Shown here one piece after another: positions 41,897-50,499 of a stretch of 64,000 bases of DNA. The position numbers and the translations under genes were made by a program. The first letter of the stretch is position 1; each line of letters starts with the position of its first letter. The DNA is taken from positions 124,001-188,000 of the forward strand of contig JAZRVF010000020.1 in assembly GCA_045599005.1 (NCBI GenBank). Direction: 5' to 3'. Origin of the DNA: Treponema_I sp045599005 (lineage in GTDB: Bacteria; Spirochaetota; Spirochaetia; Treponematales; Treponemataceae). The notes below the pieces were generated by a model. It was not told where the DNA came from, did no database searches, and saw nothing but the letters and a program-made list of their open reading frames with translations.

Positions 41897-42496
41897 ATGG
41901 CGAAAGACGACAAGACAAATGTATATTCTGCCCTGGAAGTAGCAAAGATCTGCGGTGTCGTGAATCAGACGGCAATCAACTGGATCCGTAACGGGTATCT
42001 GAAAGCTTTCAGTACACCGGGTGGACAGTACCGTGTTTATCTGGATGATCTTATTGATTTCATGAATCAGCGCAAAATGCGAATTCCTCAGGATCTTCTT
42101 AATCTGGCTTCCGGCTCAGGTACTTTTTCAATTCTTATTGTAGATGATGACCGTGTTCTGAACACAATTCTTGCAAGATTCATTGAGCGGAATGTGGACA
42201 ACACGACAATTTATCAGGCTTTTGACGGTTTTGAAGCCGGAAGTCAGCTTACAGACAAAAAGCCCGATCTTGTTCTTCTTGACCTTGATCTGCCCGGAAT
42301 TGACGGTTTCAGTCTGTGCTCAAAGATCTCCAGTTCTGACACTTTCGGGAATCCCACAATTTTCATCATTACCGGACTTAACGAAGAAGGTATTGAAGAA
42401 CGGCTTAAATCCATGGGTGCCTCCGAGTTTTTCCAGAAACCTCTCAATATGGTTGAGATTGCAGAAGCAATCAACAGAATAAAAGGCGCAAAATAA
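41897..42496 (+). CDS. response regulator with N-terminal HTH and C-terminal receiver
   Basis: A 199-residue protein in an inverted layout. Residues about 9-60 form a MerR/excisionase-type winged helix (YSALEVAKICGVVNQTAINW, PGGQYRVYLDDLIDFM). Residues about 77-199 form a receiver domain with the acidic pair ILIVDDD, phospho-acceptor Asp in LVLLDLDLPGIDGF and the Lys in FFQKPLN. Most response regulators place the receiver first. No kinase gene is nearby, so it is an orphan. A GAGG ribosome site is present. Confidence 0.88.
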   Translation: MAKDDKTNVYSALEVAKICGVVNQTAINWIRNGYLKAFSTPGGQYRVYLDDLIDFMNQRKMRIPQDLLNLASGSGTFSILIVDDDRVLNTILARFIERNVDNTTIYQAFDGFEAGSQLTDKKPDLVLLDLDLPGIDGFSLCSKISSSDTFGNPTIFIITGLNEEGIEERLKSMGASEFFQKPLNMVEIAEAINRIKGAK

Positions 42497-42550
42497 AAGA
42501 CAGTTCCATGATGGTGGTTTGAGGACCTCAGCCACCGCTATGCTTTGAAA

Positions 42551-42962
42551 GATCCTTCGACAAAAAAACTTCGTTTTTATTGCTCAGGATGACAAAGTAG
42601 CTGAGCGGAACGAGCTTAGCGAATGCTAAGGCTTTGTCATGTTGAGCGGAACGAGCTTAGCGAATGCAAAGGCTTTGTCATGTTGATCGGAACGAGCTTA
42701 GCGAATGCGAAGGCTTTGTCATGTTGAGCGAAATGAACGCAGTGAATGCAGTCGAAACATCCGTCAACCCACCCGAAGTGTTTCCCGAAAGGTTTCTTCG
42801 ACAAAAAAAACTTCGTTTTTATTGCTCAGGATGACAAAGTGGTTGAGCGAAATGAACGTAGCGAATGCTAAGGCTTTGTCATGCTGAGCGGAACGATCTT
42901 AGCGAATGCTAAGGCTTTGTCATGTTGAGCGAAATGAACGCAGTGAATGCAGTCGAAACATC
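42551..42962. repeat. dispersed repeat array with 41-bp tandem section, opposite orientation
   Basis: Minus-oriented ATCCT-type units (GATCCTTCGAC to CTCAGGATGACA) flank plus-oriented ATGTT-type units. From about 42602 to 42725 the 41-base unit GAGCGGAACGAGCTTAGCGA ... GTCATGTT repeats three times before a unit that closes at GTCGAAACATCC. No gene is present in the gap. Confidence 0.9.
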
Positions 42963-43049
42963 CGCTCAACCCCCGTAATGCTTGCCAAGGATTCTTTGCA
43001 GCCACCCGGAATGACAGACTTGCTTCACTCCGGATGTAAGGAAACGTTT

Positions 43050-44348
43050 TTACACTTCCACGGAGCCTGCGCTGCGGATTCCCATCTTGTATACCGGGCT
43101 CCGTTTGCCGCTTGACCTGTCATAACCCAGAAGTTTTTCCATCATTTCTGTGTATTCGGCAACCAGTTCGTCCGGGATGAAAGCCTGGATCACGCCTGCA
43201 AAACCGCCTCCATGCACACGACAGCCGCATGGTTTTGCTCCTGCTCCCGAATGCTTCCTGATAAAATGCTCAGTGGCGGCAAGACAGACTGCAATGGGCT
43301 GCTCGTCGGAAACTGAAGGCACGCAGATGTTCTGAAGCCACTTCCAGGATGAATTTCCGCTGTCTGTAAGCGCGTGGAGAAATCCTGCGAAGTCTCCGGA
43401 TTCAAGGGCGGCAACTTCTGTATCAACGCGGTCGTTCTCTTCAAAGAAGTGGAAGGCACGCATCAAAGCCCTGTCTCCGCAGGCGGCCCGCACCTGAACT
43501 GCTTTTTCCGCAACCTGTTCAAAGGTGAGGCCGCGCAATGTTTCCTGACCGAAAAATTTAGCCACACTTTTCATTTCCGCTGGGATTGATGAGTATTCTG
43601 CACTCAGATCCGCGTGGCCTTTGCCGGTGTTCACAATCATCATGCTGTAACCGGATGCGGCAAAGTCAAAGCTGATTTTACGGGTGGCAGGGTTTACCGG
43701 GTCTGCGAAGTCGATTGTTGCCATTCCGCCGGTTGCACATGCTGTCTGGTCCAGAAGCCCGCTTGCCTTGTCCCAGTATCTGTTTTCCGCAAACTGACCG
43801 ATTGTGGCCAGCACACTTACAGGAAGTTTTCCTTCATTATAGATACAGTTCATGATTGTGCAGATCATCATCTCAAAAGAAGCTGATGATGAGACACCGG
43901 CGGAAGAGATCACGTCGCTTGTAAAACAGGCTTTGAATCCGCCGGTTGCGTAACCTTTTTCTTTGAAGCCCTGGATCATTCCGCGTACCAGTGCGATGGA
44001 ACCTGTCTCGCCCGGAATTCTTGCAGACTGGTCGATGGCGACTGAATAATCCTCGTTGTATGTGATGTCGTAAATGTGGACGGTATTGTCGTCTGTTGCT
44101 TCCACAGCACCTATGCAGTCAAGGTTGATGCTTGCGGCAAGGACTTTTCCAAGATTGTGGTCTGTGTGGTTTCCACCGATTTCTGTGCGACCCGGTGAAG
44201 AAAAAAGCCTGAGTCTGTCTGACGGTGTTCCAAAGCGTGCGCTGTAGGCGTCAATCAGTTTTGCAAATCGTTTTTTCTGTGCTGATATAACTGCCGGATC
44301 TGATCCGTAAACTTTTTCCAATCTTTTCTGTTCATCTGATAAATTCAT
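43050..44348 (-). CDS. galK: galactokinase
   Basis: A 432-residue GHMP kinase converting galactose to galactose-1-phosphate. The galactokinase signature is GRTEIGGNHTDHN (about residues 56-68). The phosphate-loop motif is VISSAGVSSSASFE, and the C-terminal motif is CGCRVHGGGFAG. I chose ATG 44348, directly behind AGGGGGAAAA; the open frame extends 48 codons further into repeat sequence. It would take galactose released by the alpha-galactosidase at 29-31 kb, though the genes are not linked. Confidence 0.95.
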   Translation of the reverse strand: MNLSDEQKRLEKVYGSDPAVISAQKKRFAKLIDAYSARFGTPSDRLRLFSSPGRTEIGGNHTDHNLGKVLAASINLDCIGAVEATDDNTVHIYDITYNEDYSVAIDQSARIPGETGSIALVRGMIQGFKEKGYATGGFKACFTSDVISSAGVSSSASFEMMICTIMNCIYNEGKLPVSVLATIGQFAENRYWDKASGLLDQTACATGGMATIDFADPVNPATRKISFDFAASGYSMMIVNTGKGHADLSAEYSSIPAEMKSVAKFFGQETLRGLTFEQVAEKAVQVRAACGDRALMRAFHFFEENDRVDTEVAALESGDFAGFLHALTDSGNSSWKWLQNICVPSVSDEQPIAVCLAATEHFIRKHSGAGAKPCGCRVHGGGFAGVIQAFIPDELVAEYTEMMEKLLGYDRSSGKRSPVYKMGIRSAGSVEV

Positions 44349-44464
44349 TTTTCCCCCTGAGGCAAAGCCTGATTTCTTCAGTTTAATGGGATTTTTCTGC
44401 TGATGCAATTCAAGAATTTTGGATTTTTTATCCAGTTTTATTGATTGTTCCCGGCAAACAACTG

Positions 44465-44747
44465 TGTCATCCTGAGCAAACAAGTGCGTCATCCCGTGCA
44501 GACATGCCTGTCATCCTGAGCAGTAAAAAACGAGTTTTTTGTCGAAGGATCTCTGTCATGCCTGTCATCCTGAGCAAACAACTGTGTCATCCCGAGCAGA
44601 CATGCCTGTCATCCTGAGCAGTAAAAAACGAGTTTTTTGTCGAAGGATCTCTGTCATGCCTGTCAACCCGAACAAACAACTGTGTCATCCTGAACAAACA
44701 AGTGTGTCATCCGGAGCGCTAAAAACAAGTTTTTTGTCGAAGGATCT
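44465..44747 (+). repeat. dispersed hairpin repeat cluster
   Basis: Several plus-oriented units: two nearly identical GTCATCCTGAGC units with an inner AAAAAACGA-GTTTTTT stem, then a GTCATCCGGAGC unit. The last one is also present, inverted, at 47576-47625. Confidence 0.88.
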
Positions 44748-44759
44748 TCTAATGCGGAC

Positions 44760-44792
44760 AAAAAAAAGGGCCACCCCTTCAGGTGACCCTTA
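44760..44792 (-). terminator. terminator of the minus-strand porin
   Basis: On the minus strand AAGGGTCACC pairs with GGTGGCCCTT, then T8. It matches the plus-strand porin terminator except for one base. Confidence 0.92.
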
Positions 44793-44820
44793 TCAAGTAT
44801 GCTTGTTAAATCAGCTTAGA

Positions 44821-46002
44821 TTAGAAAGCGATTTTGCAAGTAAGGTCGATTTTACCTTTTACATTCTTGATGTCAGCTGTTTCATAGTCAACAAAGAATG
44901 TTGTGAAAGGAACGAATCCTGAGCATTCAACACCAGCTTTGACTGCTGTTGTATCAGCATCCAGATTGATCTGTGCACCAGCTTTAGGTGTAACTTTTCC
45001 TTCACCTACAGCAAGAGCGTATTTTGCTTCAGCAATTACTGTACCTTTTTTGTTCTTCAGGTCATCGTTTGCGTAAGAAGCACCGAATGTCAGGTTGTCA
45101 ACCAGTGTTGCTGAGTCCCAGATACCTGCTGTCAGGTCAACTGTGTCTCCAACGATAAGAGCAGCTACAGAAGCACCGTTTGATACTTTTGGGTCGATGA
45201 AGTAGATCTTTGTATCCTGGTTTTCATTTTTGTTCCAGCCGAAAAGAAGAGCAGCCATGATTTTTGTTTCTGCTTTTGCTTTTGTCATGTCATAAGAAAT
45301 ACCAGCCTGGGGTTTGATGTAGAATACATCTGTCAGAGCCATTTCGTATGCAGCTTTTCCGAAAATTGCAACATCGTCTGTGTCTGTGTCTGTGTTGATA
45401 TCCATTGCAACACCTGCATTCAGTGTCAGGTTATCAATTGCTTTAACGTCAGCCTGGAAAGCCATTGCATATTTGTTTTTATATCCCTGTGCTGAGCGGA
45501 TGTCCAATTCGAAGTTTGCAATTCCGTCAAGGTCAAGACCGAGTGTTACACCGTCTGTAGCGTTGTCACCAACAGCAGCAATTTTGTAAACACCTTCGTC
45601 AGAGTGTACAGCCATTACAGGAGCAATGTCTCCAACCTGTGTATTGCCTGCGAGGATACCGATATATGCGGGACCAACGTGCAGTTTTGCAGTTTTTACA
45701 TCAACAGAACTACTATCTCCAATACCTTCTTTGCCACCTTTGAGTTCGGCGCCTTCAATCTTGATTTCTCCCCAGATATCTGCGTCACTTGAAGTTGCTT
45801 TGTCACCTTTTGCAAACAAAGTAAACTCAAGGTCTTCTGTTGTACTGTTTGTAAAACCGGTTTTGTTTGTGTCAAGATCAACACCCCATTTTACAGATGC
45901 TGAACCAGAAAATGTTGCAACACCAACATTTGCTGCAGGTTCTGCAGCGAAAACACTTGTGATCAGTGCTGCTGCTGCCATAATTGCGAGAAATTTTTTC
46001 AT
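44821..46002 (-). CDS. outer-membrane beta-barrel (porin-like) protein A
   Basis: A 393-residue exported protein. The signal peptide is MKKFLAIMAAAALITSVFAA. The mature protein alternates polar and hydrophobic residues in strands throughout and ends in TCKIAF; a C-terminal Phe is the usual barrel-assembly signal. It is a paralogue of the divergent gene at 46312: both begin FAAEPxAN, share the GNTxVG and VFYIKPQ segments, and end almost identically. No specific function is known; treponeme barrels of this kind are probable porins or adhesins. It has a GGAGG ribosome site. Confidence 0.8.
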   Translation of the reverse strand: MKKFLAIMAAAALITSVFAAEPAANVGVATFSGSASVKWGVDLDTNKTGFTNSTTEDLEFTLFAKGDKATSSDADIWGEIKIEGAELKGGKEGIGDSSSVDVKTAKLHVGPAYIGILAGNTQVGDIAPVMAVHSDEGVYKIAAVGDNATDGVTLGLDLDGIANFELDIRSAQGYKNKYAMAFQADVKAIDNLTLNAGVAMDINTDTDTDDVAIFGKAAYEMALTDVFYIKPQAGISYDMTKAKAETKIMAALLFGWNKNENQDTKIYFIDPKVSNGASVAALIVGDTVDLTAGIWDSATLVDNLTFGASYANDDLKNKKGTVIAEAKYALAVGEGKVTPKAGAQINLDADTTAVKAGVECSGFVPFTTFFVDYETADIKNVKGKIDLTCKIAF

Positions 46003-46204
46003 TTAAGAAAATCCTCCCTTTTTTTTGTATACTTTTCGGGAGTTTCTGCCGATAAAATTTTCACCGTGAGGTGGATTGAAGGACAAATCAGATTGACATT
46101 ATTGCAAAAAAAGTCATTTTGGTTTAAAATCAAAGAAGCCTTATGGAATATAGCATAAACGGATTTCTATCGTTATGGAATCTTAAGATAACCTTAAAAT
46201 TTTG

Positions 46205-46233
46205 TTGACGAATGGAAATTTGCGTGTTATGCT
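46205..46233 (+). promoter_or_regulatory. promoter of porin B with upstream palindrome
   Basis: TTGACG (46205-46210), 17-base spacer, TATGCT (46228-46233) preceded by TGT. A perfect palindrome ATCTTAAGAT (46180-46189) sits 15 bases upstream, and direct repeats TTATGGAAT occur near 46141 and 46173. The 5' leader can form a stem ATACCA/TGGTAT. Confidence 0.65.
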
Positions 46234-46311
46234 TGTGCAAAAGAAAACGAATACCAGTTAAAAAAACCGTTGGTTTGGTATCGTTCAAAAGTTAAGGAGG
46301 ATTCTTTTATT

Positions 46312-47502
46312 ATGAAAAAGATTCTTGGAATTGTTTTGGCAATGGCTATGGTAGCATCTGTATTTGCTGCTGAACCCGTTGCAAATCTGAGCGTTACAGA
46401 ATTCACAGGTAACGCAAGTGTAACATGGGGTGTTGATCTTGACGCAAGCAAGACTGGTTTCGAGAACGCTGCAACAGCTTCTTTGAAATTGAACATCATT
46501 GACGGTGGTTCAAAAGCAACAGCAAGCGATGCTGATGTTTGGGGCGAAATCGCAATCAAAACAGACGGTGATACTTTTGAAAAAGCAGAAAACGGTGCAC
46601 TTCCTGCTTCACCTGCTGTAACTGTAAAAGTTGACTATGCAAAACTGCACGTTGGTCCTGCATATATCGGAATCACAAGTGGTAACACAAAAGTTGGCGG
46701 AATCAAGGTTGTTTCTGCAACAGCAAACGAATCAATCGCAGCAGATGAAGTAGCAGCTGTTGAAGACCACTCACAGGGTATTACACTGGGTCTGGATCTT
46801 GATGGTGTTGCAAACTTTACAGTTGATTTCCGCTCAGCAAAAGCTGGTGAGTCAAAATATTCTAACAACTATGGTCTGGCTGCAGAAGTTGACGTAAAAG
46901 CTGTTGAAAACCTGACACTGGTTGGTGGTGTTTCTGTAGACTTTGACAATATCTCCAAAATTGCTGCTGGTGTAAAAGCTGCTTACGAAATGGCTCTTAC
47001 AGACGTATTCTATATCAAACCCCAGGTTGGTTACACATACAACGACGGTGCAAACGCAGTTGCCGGTGGACTTCTCTTCGGATGGAACAAAGCTGAAGCT
47101 CAGGACACAAACATCTACTTTATCAACAAGAAAGTAGCAAACGGTGCTTCTGCTGAAGTACTTTACGAAAATGACAAAGTAAAACTTAACGCAGGTATCT
47201 GGGACTCAGCAACACTGATCGACAACCTGACATTCGGTGCAGAATTCACTGCAGCTGATGTAAAAGCAGCAGACAAAGGAACAGTTATTGCTGAAGCAAA
47301 ATATGTTGCTGCTGTAGGTGATGGAAAAGTTACACCTAAAGCTGGTGTAAAAGTTGATTTGGGTACAAAAGTTACAGCAGTCAAAGCTGGTGTTGAATGT
47401 GCAGGATTCGTTCCTTTCACAACATTCTCTGTTGACTATGCAACAGCTGACATCAAGAATGTAAAAGGTACAATCGACCTGACATGCCAAATCGCTTTCT
47501 AA
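46312..47502 (+). CDS. outer-membrane beta-barrel (porin-like) protein B
   Basis: A 396-residue paralogue of protein A, transcribed divergently. The signal peptide is MKKILGIVLAMAMVASVFAA. Shared landmarks include HVGPAYIGI, DVFYIKPQ, GIWDSATL, and the Phe-terminated TCQIAF. I chose ATG 46312 behind a full AAGGAGG; the frame extends 14 codons further without a site. Codon use and composition match protein A. The two genes differ through the middle but become almost identical at the DNA level over the last 50 bases. Confidence 0.8.
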   Translation: MKKILGIVLAMAMVASVFAAEPVANLSVTEFTGNASVTWGVDLDASKTGFENAATASLKLNIIDGGSKATASDADVWGEIAIKTDGDTFEKAENGALPASPAVTVKVDYAKLHVGPAYIGITSGNTKVGGIKVVSATANESIAADEVAAVEDHSQGITLGLDLDGVANFTVDFRSAKAGESKYSNNYGLAAEVDVKAVENLTLVGGVSVDFDNISKIAAGVKAAYEMALTDVFYIKPQVGYTYNDGANAVAGGLLFGWNKAEAQDTNIYFINKKVANGASAEVLYENDKVKLNAGIWDSATLIDNLTFGAEFTAADVKAADKGTVIAEAKYVAAVGDGKVTPKAGVKVDLGTKVTAVKAGVECAGFVPFTTFSVDYATADIKNVKGTIDLTCQIAF

Positions 47503-47629
47503 TCTAAGCTGATTTAACAAGCATACTTGATAAGGGTCACCTGAAGGGGTGACCCTTTTTTTTGTCCGCATTAGAAGATCCTTCGACAAAAAACTTGTTT
47601 TTAGCGCTCCGGATGACACACTTGTTTGC
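47443..47629. repeat. right arm of a 187-bp inverted repeat around the porin pair
   Basis: It matches the inverse of 44693-44880 with about five differences, four of them in coding sequence. It spans the end of the gene, the terminator and an adjoining dispersed repeat unit. Confidence 0.88.
47532..47563 (+). terminator. terminator of porin B
   Basis: AAGGGTCACC pairs with GGGTGACCCTT, followed by T8. Confidence 0.92.
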
Positions 47630-47661
47630 TCATGATGAGGCACTTGTTTGCTCGGGATGAC
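47576..47661 (-). repeat. dispersed hairpin repeat
   Basis: Minus-oriented unit AGATCCTTCGAC to CCGGATGACA with inner AAAAAAC/GTTTTT, then two degenerate right ends. Confidence 0.85.
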
Positions 47662-47680
47662 ATTGTGGGTGGCTCAGGGT

Positions 47681-48292
47681 TCACTCTTCGGGAGGTATTG
47701 CAGAAATGCGGCGTAGATGAGAATAAAGGGTGCCGGTGGAGCAGTGGAGGCGGCGGGCAATTTCCGCTTTTGAAAGTCCCTGGGAAAGCCAGCGTAGAAT
47801 CTTTGCGGAATGCTGGTCAAGTTTGTAAACTCCGTTCGGTTTACCTTTCGGCCGGCCAAGTCTGACACCCTCCGCTTTCTTGCGGCTTAATGCGGACTTT
47901 GTGCGCTCACTTATTAGAGTCCGTTCAATTTCTGCGCTCAGTCCGAAAGAAAATGCCAGAACCTTGCTCAGAATATTGTCACCCAGACGGTAATTGTCTT
48001 TGATTGTCCAGACACGGACATCTTTGTCCATCAGCTGGTTAAGTATGCTCATGATCATGAACAGGTTGCGCCCAAGACGGGAAATCTCGGAGCAGATGAT
48101 TGTGTCCCCGGGTCTGCTCCTGTCAAGAAGTCGTCCCAGTTTCCGCATTTTTGGTGATTTTGTGCCGCTGATTGTCTCTTCTACCCAGGAATCTACAATA
48201 ATGTGCTCTGTGCGGCAGAATTCCTGGATCAGAAAACGCTGGTTCTCTACTGTCTGTTTGTCTGTGCTTACGCGAATGTAACCGTATATCAT
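47681..48292 (-). CDS. serine recombinase (DNA invertase/resolvase family)
   Basis: A 203-residue site-specific recombinase. The catalytic domain begins IYGYIRVSTDKQTVENQ with the nucleophile Ser near residue 9. It continues with SEISRLGRN and the long E helix (AEIERTLISERTKSALSRKKAEG), and a C-terminal HTH (SQGLSKAEIARRLHCSTGTLYSHLR) follows RLGRPKG. Size and layout match Hin/Gin/Pin invertases and small resolvases. It lies between two repeat clusters and next to the inverted porin pair. No Shine-Dalgarno is present, and TACTAT ends eight bases before ATG. Confidence 0.9.
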   Translation of the reverse strand: MIYGYIRVSTDKQTVENQRFLIQEFCRTEHIIVDSWVEETISGTKSPKMRKLGRLLDRSRPGDTIICSEISRLGRNLFMIMSILNQLMDKDVRVWTIKDNYRLGDNILSKVLAFSFGLSAEIERTLISERTKSALSRKKAEGVRLGRPKGKPNGVYKLDQHSAKILRWLSQGLSKAEIARRLHCSTGTLYSHLRRISAIPPEE

Positions 48293-48357
48293 AATATGAA
48301 ATAGTATTAAAAAGGGAGTTGTATAACACTGTCATTGAACGGGCGGAAATTCGTAAA

Positions 48358-48509
48358 GATGTTTCGACTTCGCTCAACATGACATAGGTGGACACATCAC
48401 TTTGTTCGCTGCGCTCAACATGACAAGCAATCAGTGTTCACTTTGTTCACTTCGCTCAACATGACATGGGTGGACACATCACTTTGTTCGCTGCGCTCAA
48501 CATGACATG
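48358..48509 (-). repeat. dispersed repeat cluster, ATGTT type
   Basis: GATGTTTCGACTTCGCTCAAC opens the cluster; CTCAACATGACA ends recur four times, with GGTGGACACATCACTTTGTT between them, similar to the tandem arrays elsewhere. Confidence 0.85.
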
Positions 48510-48582
48510 TTGTTTTTTTTTGAGTAATGACTTTTTTGTGCTGAAATTCGTCGTAAAATATCCTTTTTTTTTCATTCAGTGA

Positions 48583-48591
48583 TGATATAAT
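48583..48591 (+). promoter_or_regulatory. extended -10 promoter of the SUMF1 gene
   Basis: TGATATAAT at 48583-48591: TG plus a consensus TATAAT, 17 bases before the start codon, with no good -35. Confidence 0.5.
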
Positions 48592-48608
48592 CAGGAAACG
48601 AGGGAAAA

Positions 48609-49376
48609 ATGAAAAAAATTGTAGTGTGTCTTTTATTGGTGATCTGTTCAGGGATGGTCTTTGCATCCGCTCTGCAGAATTCTCCCATGATTTCAATTGT
48701 TCCGGCTGGAGAGAAAATGCGTCTGAAAGATTTTGCCGGAATTGAAGGCACTTTTGTACTGGACGCCTACGAAATCGCAAAATTCGAAACAACTCAGGAT
48801 CTGTACATAGAAGTGATGGGAGAAAATCCTTCCTATTTTAAGGGAGAAAATCACCCTGTAGAATCTGTTAACTGGTTTGAGGCTGTGATCTTCTGCAATG
48901 AGCTTACAAAAAAGACAATGACCGAGGCTGACTGCTGTTATACTTTGTCCGGGATTATCTATGACAAAAAGGGCCGGATTTTTTATGCGGATGTAGTCTG
49001 GGACAAGTCAAAAAAAGGATTCCGTCTTCCTACAGAGGCTGAGTGGGAATTTGCTGCCAGAGGCGGTCAGATGGGCGGGAAGAATTTTGTTTACGCTGGT
49101 TCAGACTTACTTGATGAAGTTGCCTGGTATGACCCTAATTCAGGAAGAAGTCATCATGAAGTCGGGTTGAAGATGGCAAATACTGCCAGATTGTTCGATA
49201 TGAGCGGCAATGTCTGGGAATGGTGCTGGGATCTGTACAAGAACACTTCAATGCGTGTGGGACGCGGCGGCTGCTGGCATGATCTGGATTATCTGTGTGC
49301 CGTTGATTACCGCCGTTATTCAAATCCTGAGAATGCCGGAAACATGCTTGGCTTCCGGCTCGCAAGGAGTCTGTAA
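48609..49376 (+). CDS. SUMF1/formylglycine-generating-enzyme-like exported protein
   Basis: A 255-residue protein with a signal peptide (IVVCLLLVICSGMVFA). The FGE-sulfatase fold is shown by PVESVNWFEAVIFCNELTKK, FRLPTEAEWEFAARGGQ, MSGNVWEWCWDLY, RVGRGGCW and the terminal LGFRLARSL. Such proteins are multiplied in treponemes and mostly are not true formylglycine enzymes but C-type-lectin-fold binding proteins. Sulfatase genes are not seen nearby. A GAGGG ribosome site is present. Confidence 0.88.
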   Translation: MKKIVVCLLLVICSGMVFASALQNSPMISIVPAGEKMRLKDFAGIEGTFVLDAYEIAKFETTQDLYIEVMGENPSYFKGENHPVESVNWFEAVIFCNELTKKTMTEADCCYTLSGIIYDKKGRIFYADVVWDKSKKGFRLPTEAEWEFAARGGQMGGKNFVYAGSDLLDEVAWYDPNSGRSHHEVGLKMANTARLFDMSGNVWEWCWDLYKNTSMRVGRGGCWHDLDYLCAVDYRRYSNPENAGNMLGFRLARSL

Positions 49377-49384
49377 ACGAATCC

Positions 49385-50146
49385 TTACTCTGTGAACACA
49401 AACTCGGCAAAGTGTTCCGGCTGATGAAACCTGGGCCAGTCAGTGTCTTCCAGAAGGGATGCAAGTCCTGGTCTCGGATTGTCTTTCTTCTGTCCGGGTT
49501 TTGTCCGCGGGGCATCAATACGGTTGAATGTGGCTTTCCAGATGTCACCGGATTTTGGCGGTTCTGAAAGTCCCAGACTGGTGTAGGGCACAAAAAGTTC
49601 CAGATACCAGAATTCATCATCAATGGACTGAACCCATTTTGCTTTTGGAATTCGGTCGTAATCAAAGAACAGGGGTTTTTCGGCCACAAAATCGTAAAGT
49701 CTGCCACGGACTGATTCCTGTCCGGTGTAAGTGCTTTTTGCCTTGAAGGCAGCGTGTTCTTCTTCTGTGGTTCCTGCAAGTGCTTCAACAGCTGGTCCGA
49801 AATCAACGCAATAATCAAGACATGCGCCATTGGGATTGATTTCCCAGCAGTAATATGTGTCTGAACCGGCGGGCTGGATAAAAACTTCCAGGCAGTCTTC
49901 GTCAAAAACCCGTGTGTGGGGTTCTGTGCGTTCTGCAATCACTTTGTTGTGGGGAATTTCTGCTGCAAAAGAAAAGCCAAGTCCGTCAGAACCGGCAGCG
50001 ACAAAAACTCCGGTGAAGAGAGAGCGGCCGGCGTATTTTGGCCAGTGGTACTCAAGTTCAATACCATTGATCTCGGCTTCCGCAAGCACCTGGTCGGTGT
50101 TTTTATCAAGTTTTCTGGATATGATTGGAATGGAAAATGATTTCAT
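49385..50146 (-). CDS. carbohydrate-binding family 9-like protein
   Basis: A 253-residue protein without a signal peptide. The pattern NKVIAERTEPHTRVFDEDCL EVFIQP split around the conserved D-D-x-x-E-V strand, YYCWEINPNG, and WYLELFVPYTSLG match the CBM9-like/DOMON domains found alone in many carbohydrate-degrading bacteria. Such stand-alone proteins may bind sugars, but the function is unproved. The convergent SUMF1 gene ends eight bases away. Confidence 0.8.
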   Translation of the reverse strand: MKSFSIPIISRKLDKNTDQVLAEAEINGIELEYHWPKYAGRSLFTGVFVAAGSDGLGFSFAAEIPHNKVIAERTEPHTRVFDEDCLEVFIQPAGSDTYYCWEINPNGACLDYCVDFGPAVEALAGTTEEEHAAFKAKSTYTGQESVRGRLYDFVAEKPLFFDYDRIPKAKWVQSIDDEFWYLELFVPYTSLGLSEPPKSGDIWKATFNRIDAPRTKPGQKKDNPRPGLASLLEDTDWPRFHQPEHFAEFVFTE

Positions 50147-50270
50147 GAAATCAGTATAAATGAATGTGGCGGCAAAAAACAGTATGCACTTGCATTTTAA
50201 GGGAAAATCTCAATAATTTTGAAAATTATTTGGTATAATAAGTAGAGAAACTTGAATATACGCCTCATTT

Positions 50271-50391
50271 TGTCATCCTGAGCGAAAAGAACTGTCATCC
50301 TGAGCGAAGTCGAAGGATCTCCAAAAAGGACGACACGCTTTGTGGGATGTTTCGACTGCATTCGCTCCGCTCATTTCGCTCAACATGACAG
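50271..50391. repeat. dispersed hairpin repeat, one unit of each type
   Basis: A clean short plus unit (GTCATCCTGAGCGAAGTCGA then AGGATCT, 50295-50321) is followed by a minus-oriented ATGTT-type unit (GATGTTTCGACT to CTCAACATGACA, 50345-50390). The two arm pairs can be compared side by side here. Confidence 0.9.
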
Positions 50392-50452
50392 GTTTTTCAT
50401 GCACTGCGCTAATTCCGGGCGGTGTAACAGGCGCGGGTGTTCGTTGCGTACG

Positions 50453-50481
50453 TTGGCGTGGTGTGACAAGTTTTTTATGCT
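50453..50481 (+). promoter_or_regulatory. recQ promoter
   Basis: TTGGCG (50453-50458), 17-base spacer, TATGCT (50476-50481). Confidence 0.5.
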
Positions 50482-50499
50482 TAGTTAGGCTGGAAATAT

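Noticed and set aside
44693..47629. Classic invertible promoter between the porins
   Set aside because: I searched the 309-base intergenic region for inverted recombination sites flanking a promoter and found only a 10-bp palindrome and direct repeats. The inverted arms lie at the 3' ends instead.
47681..48292. Prophage or integrative element indicated by the recombinase
   Set aside because: No phage structural, integrase-associated or conjugation genes are nearby; the recombinase is a single gene between repeats.
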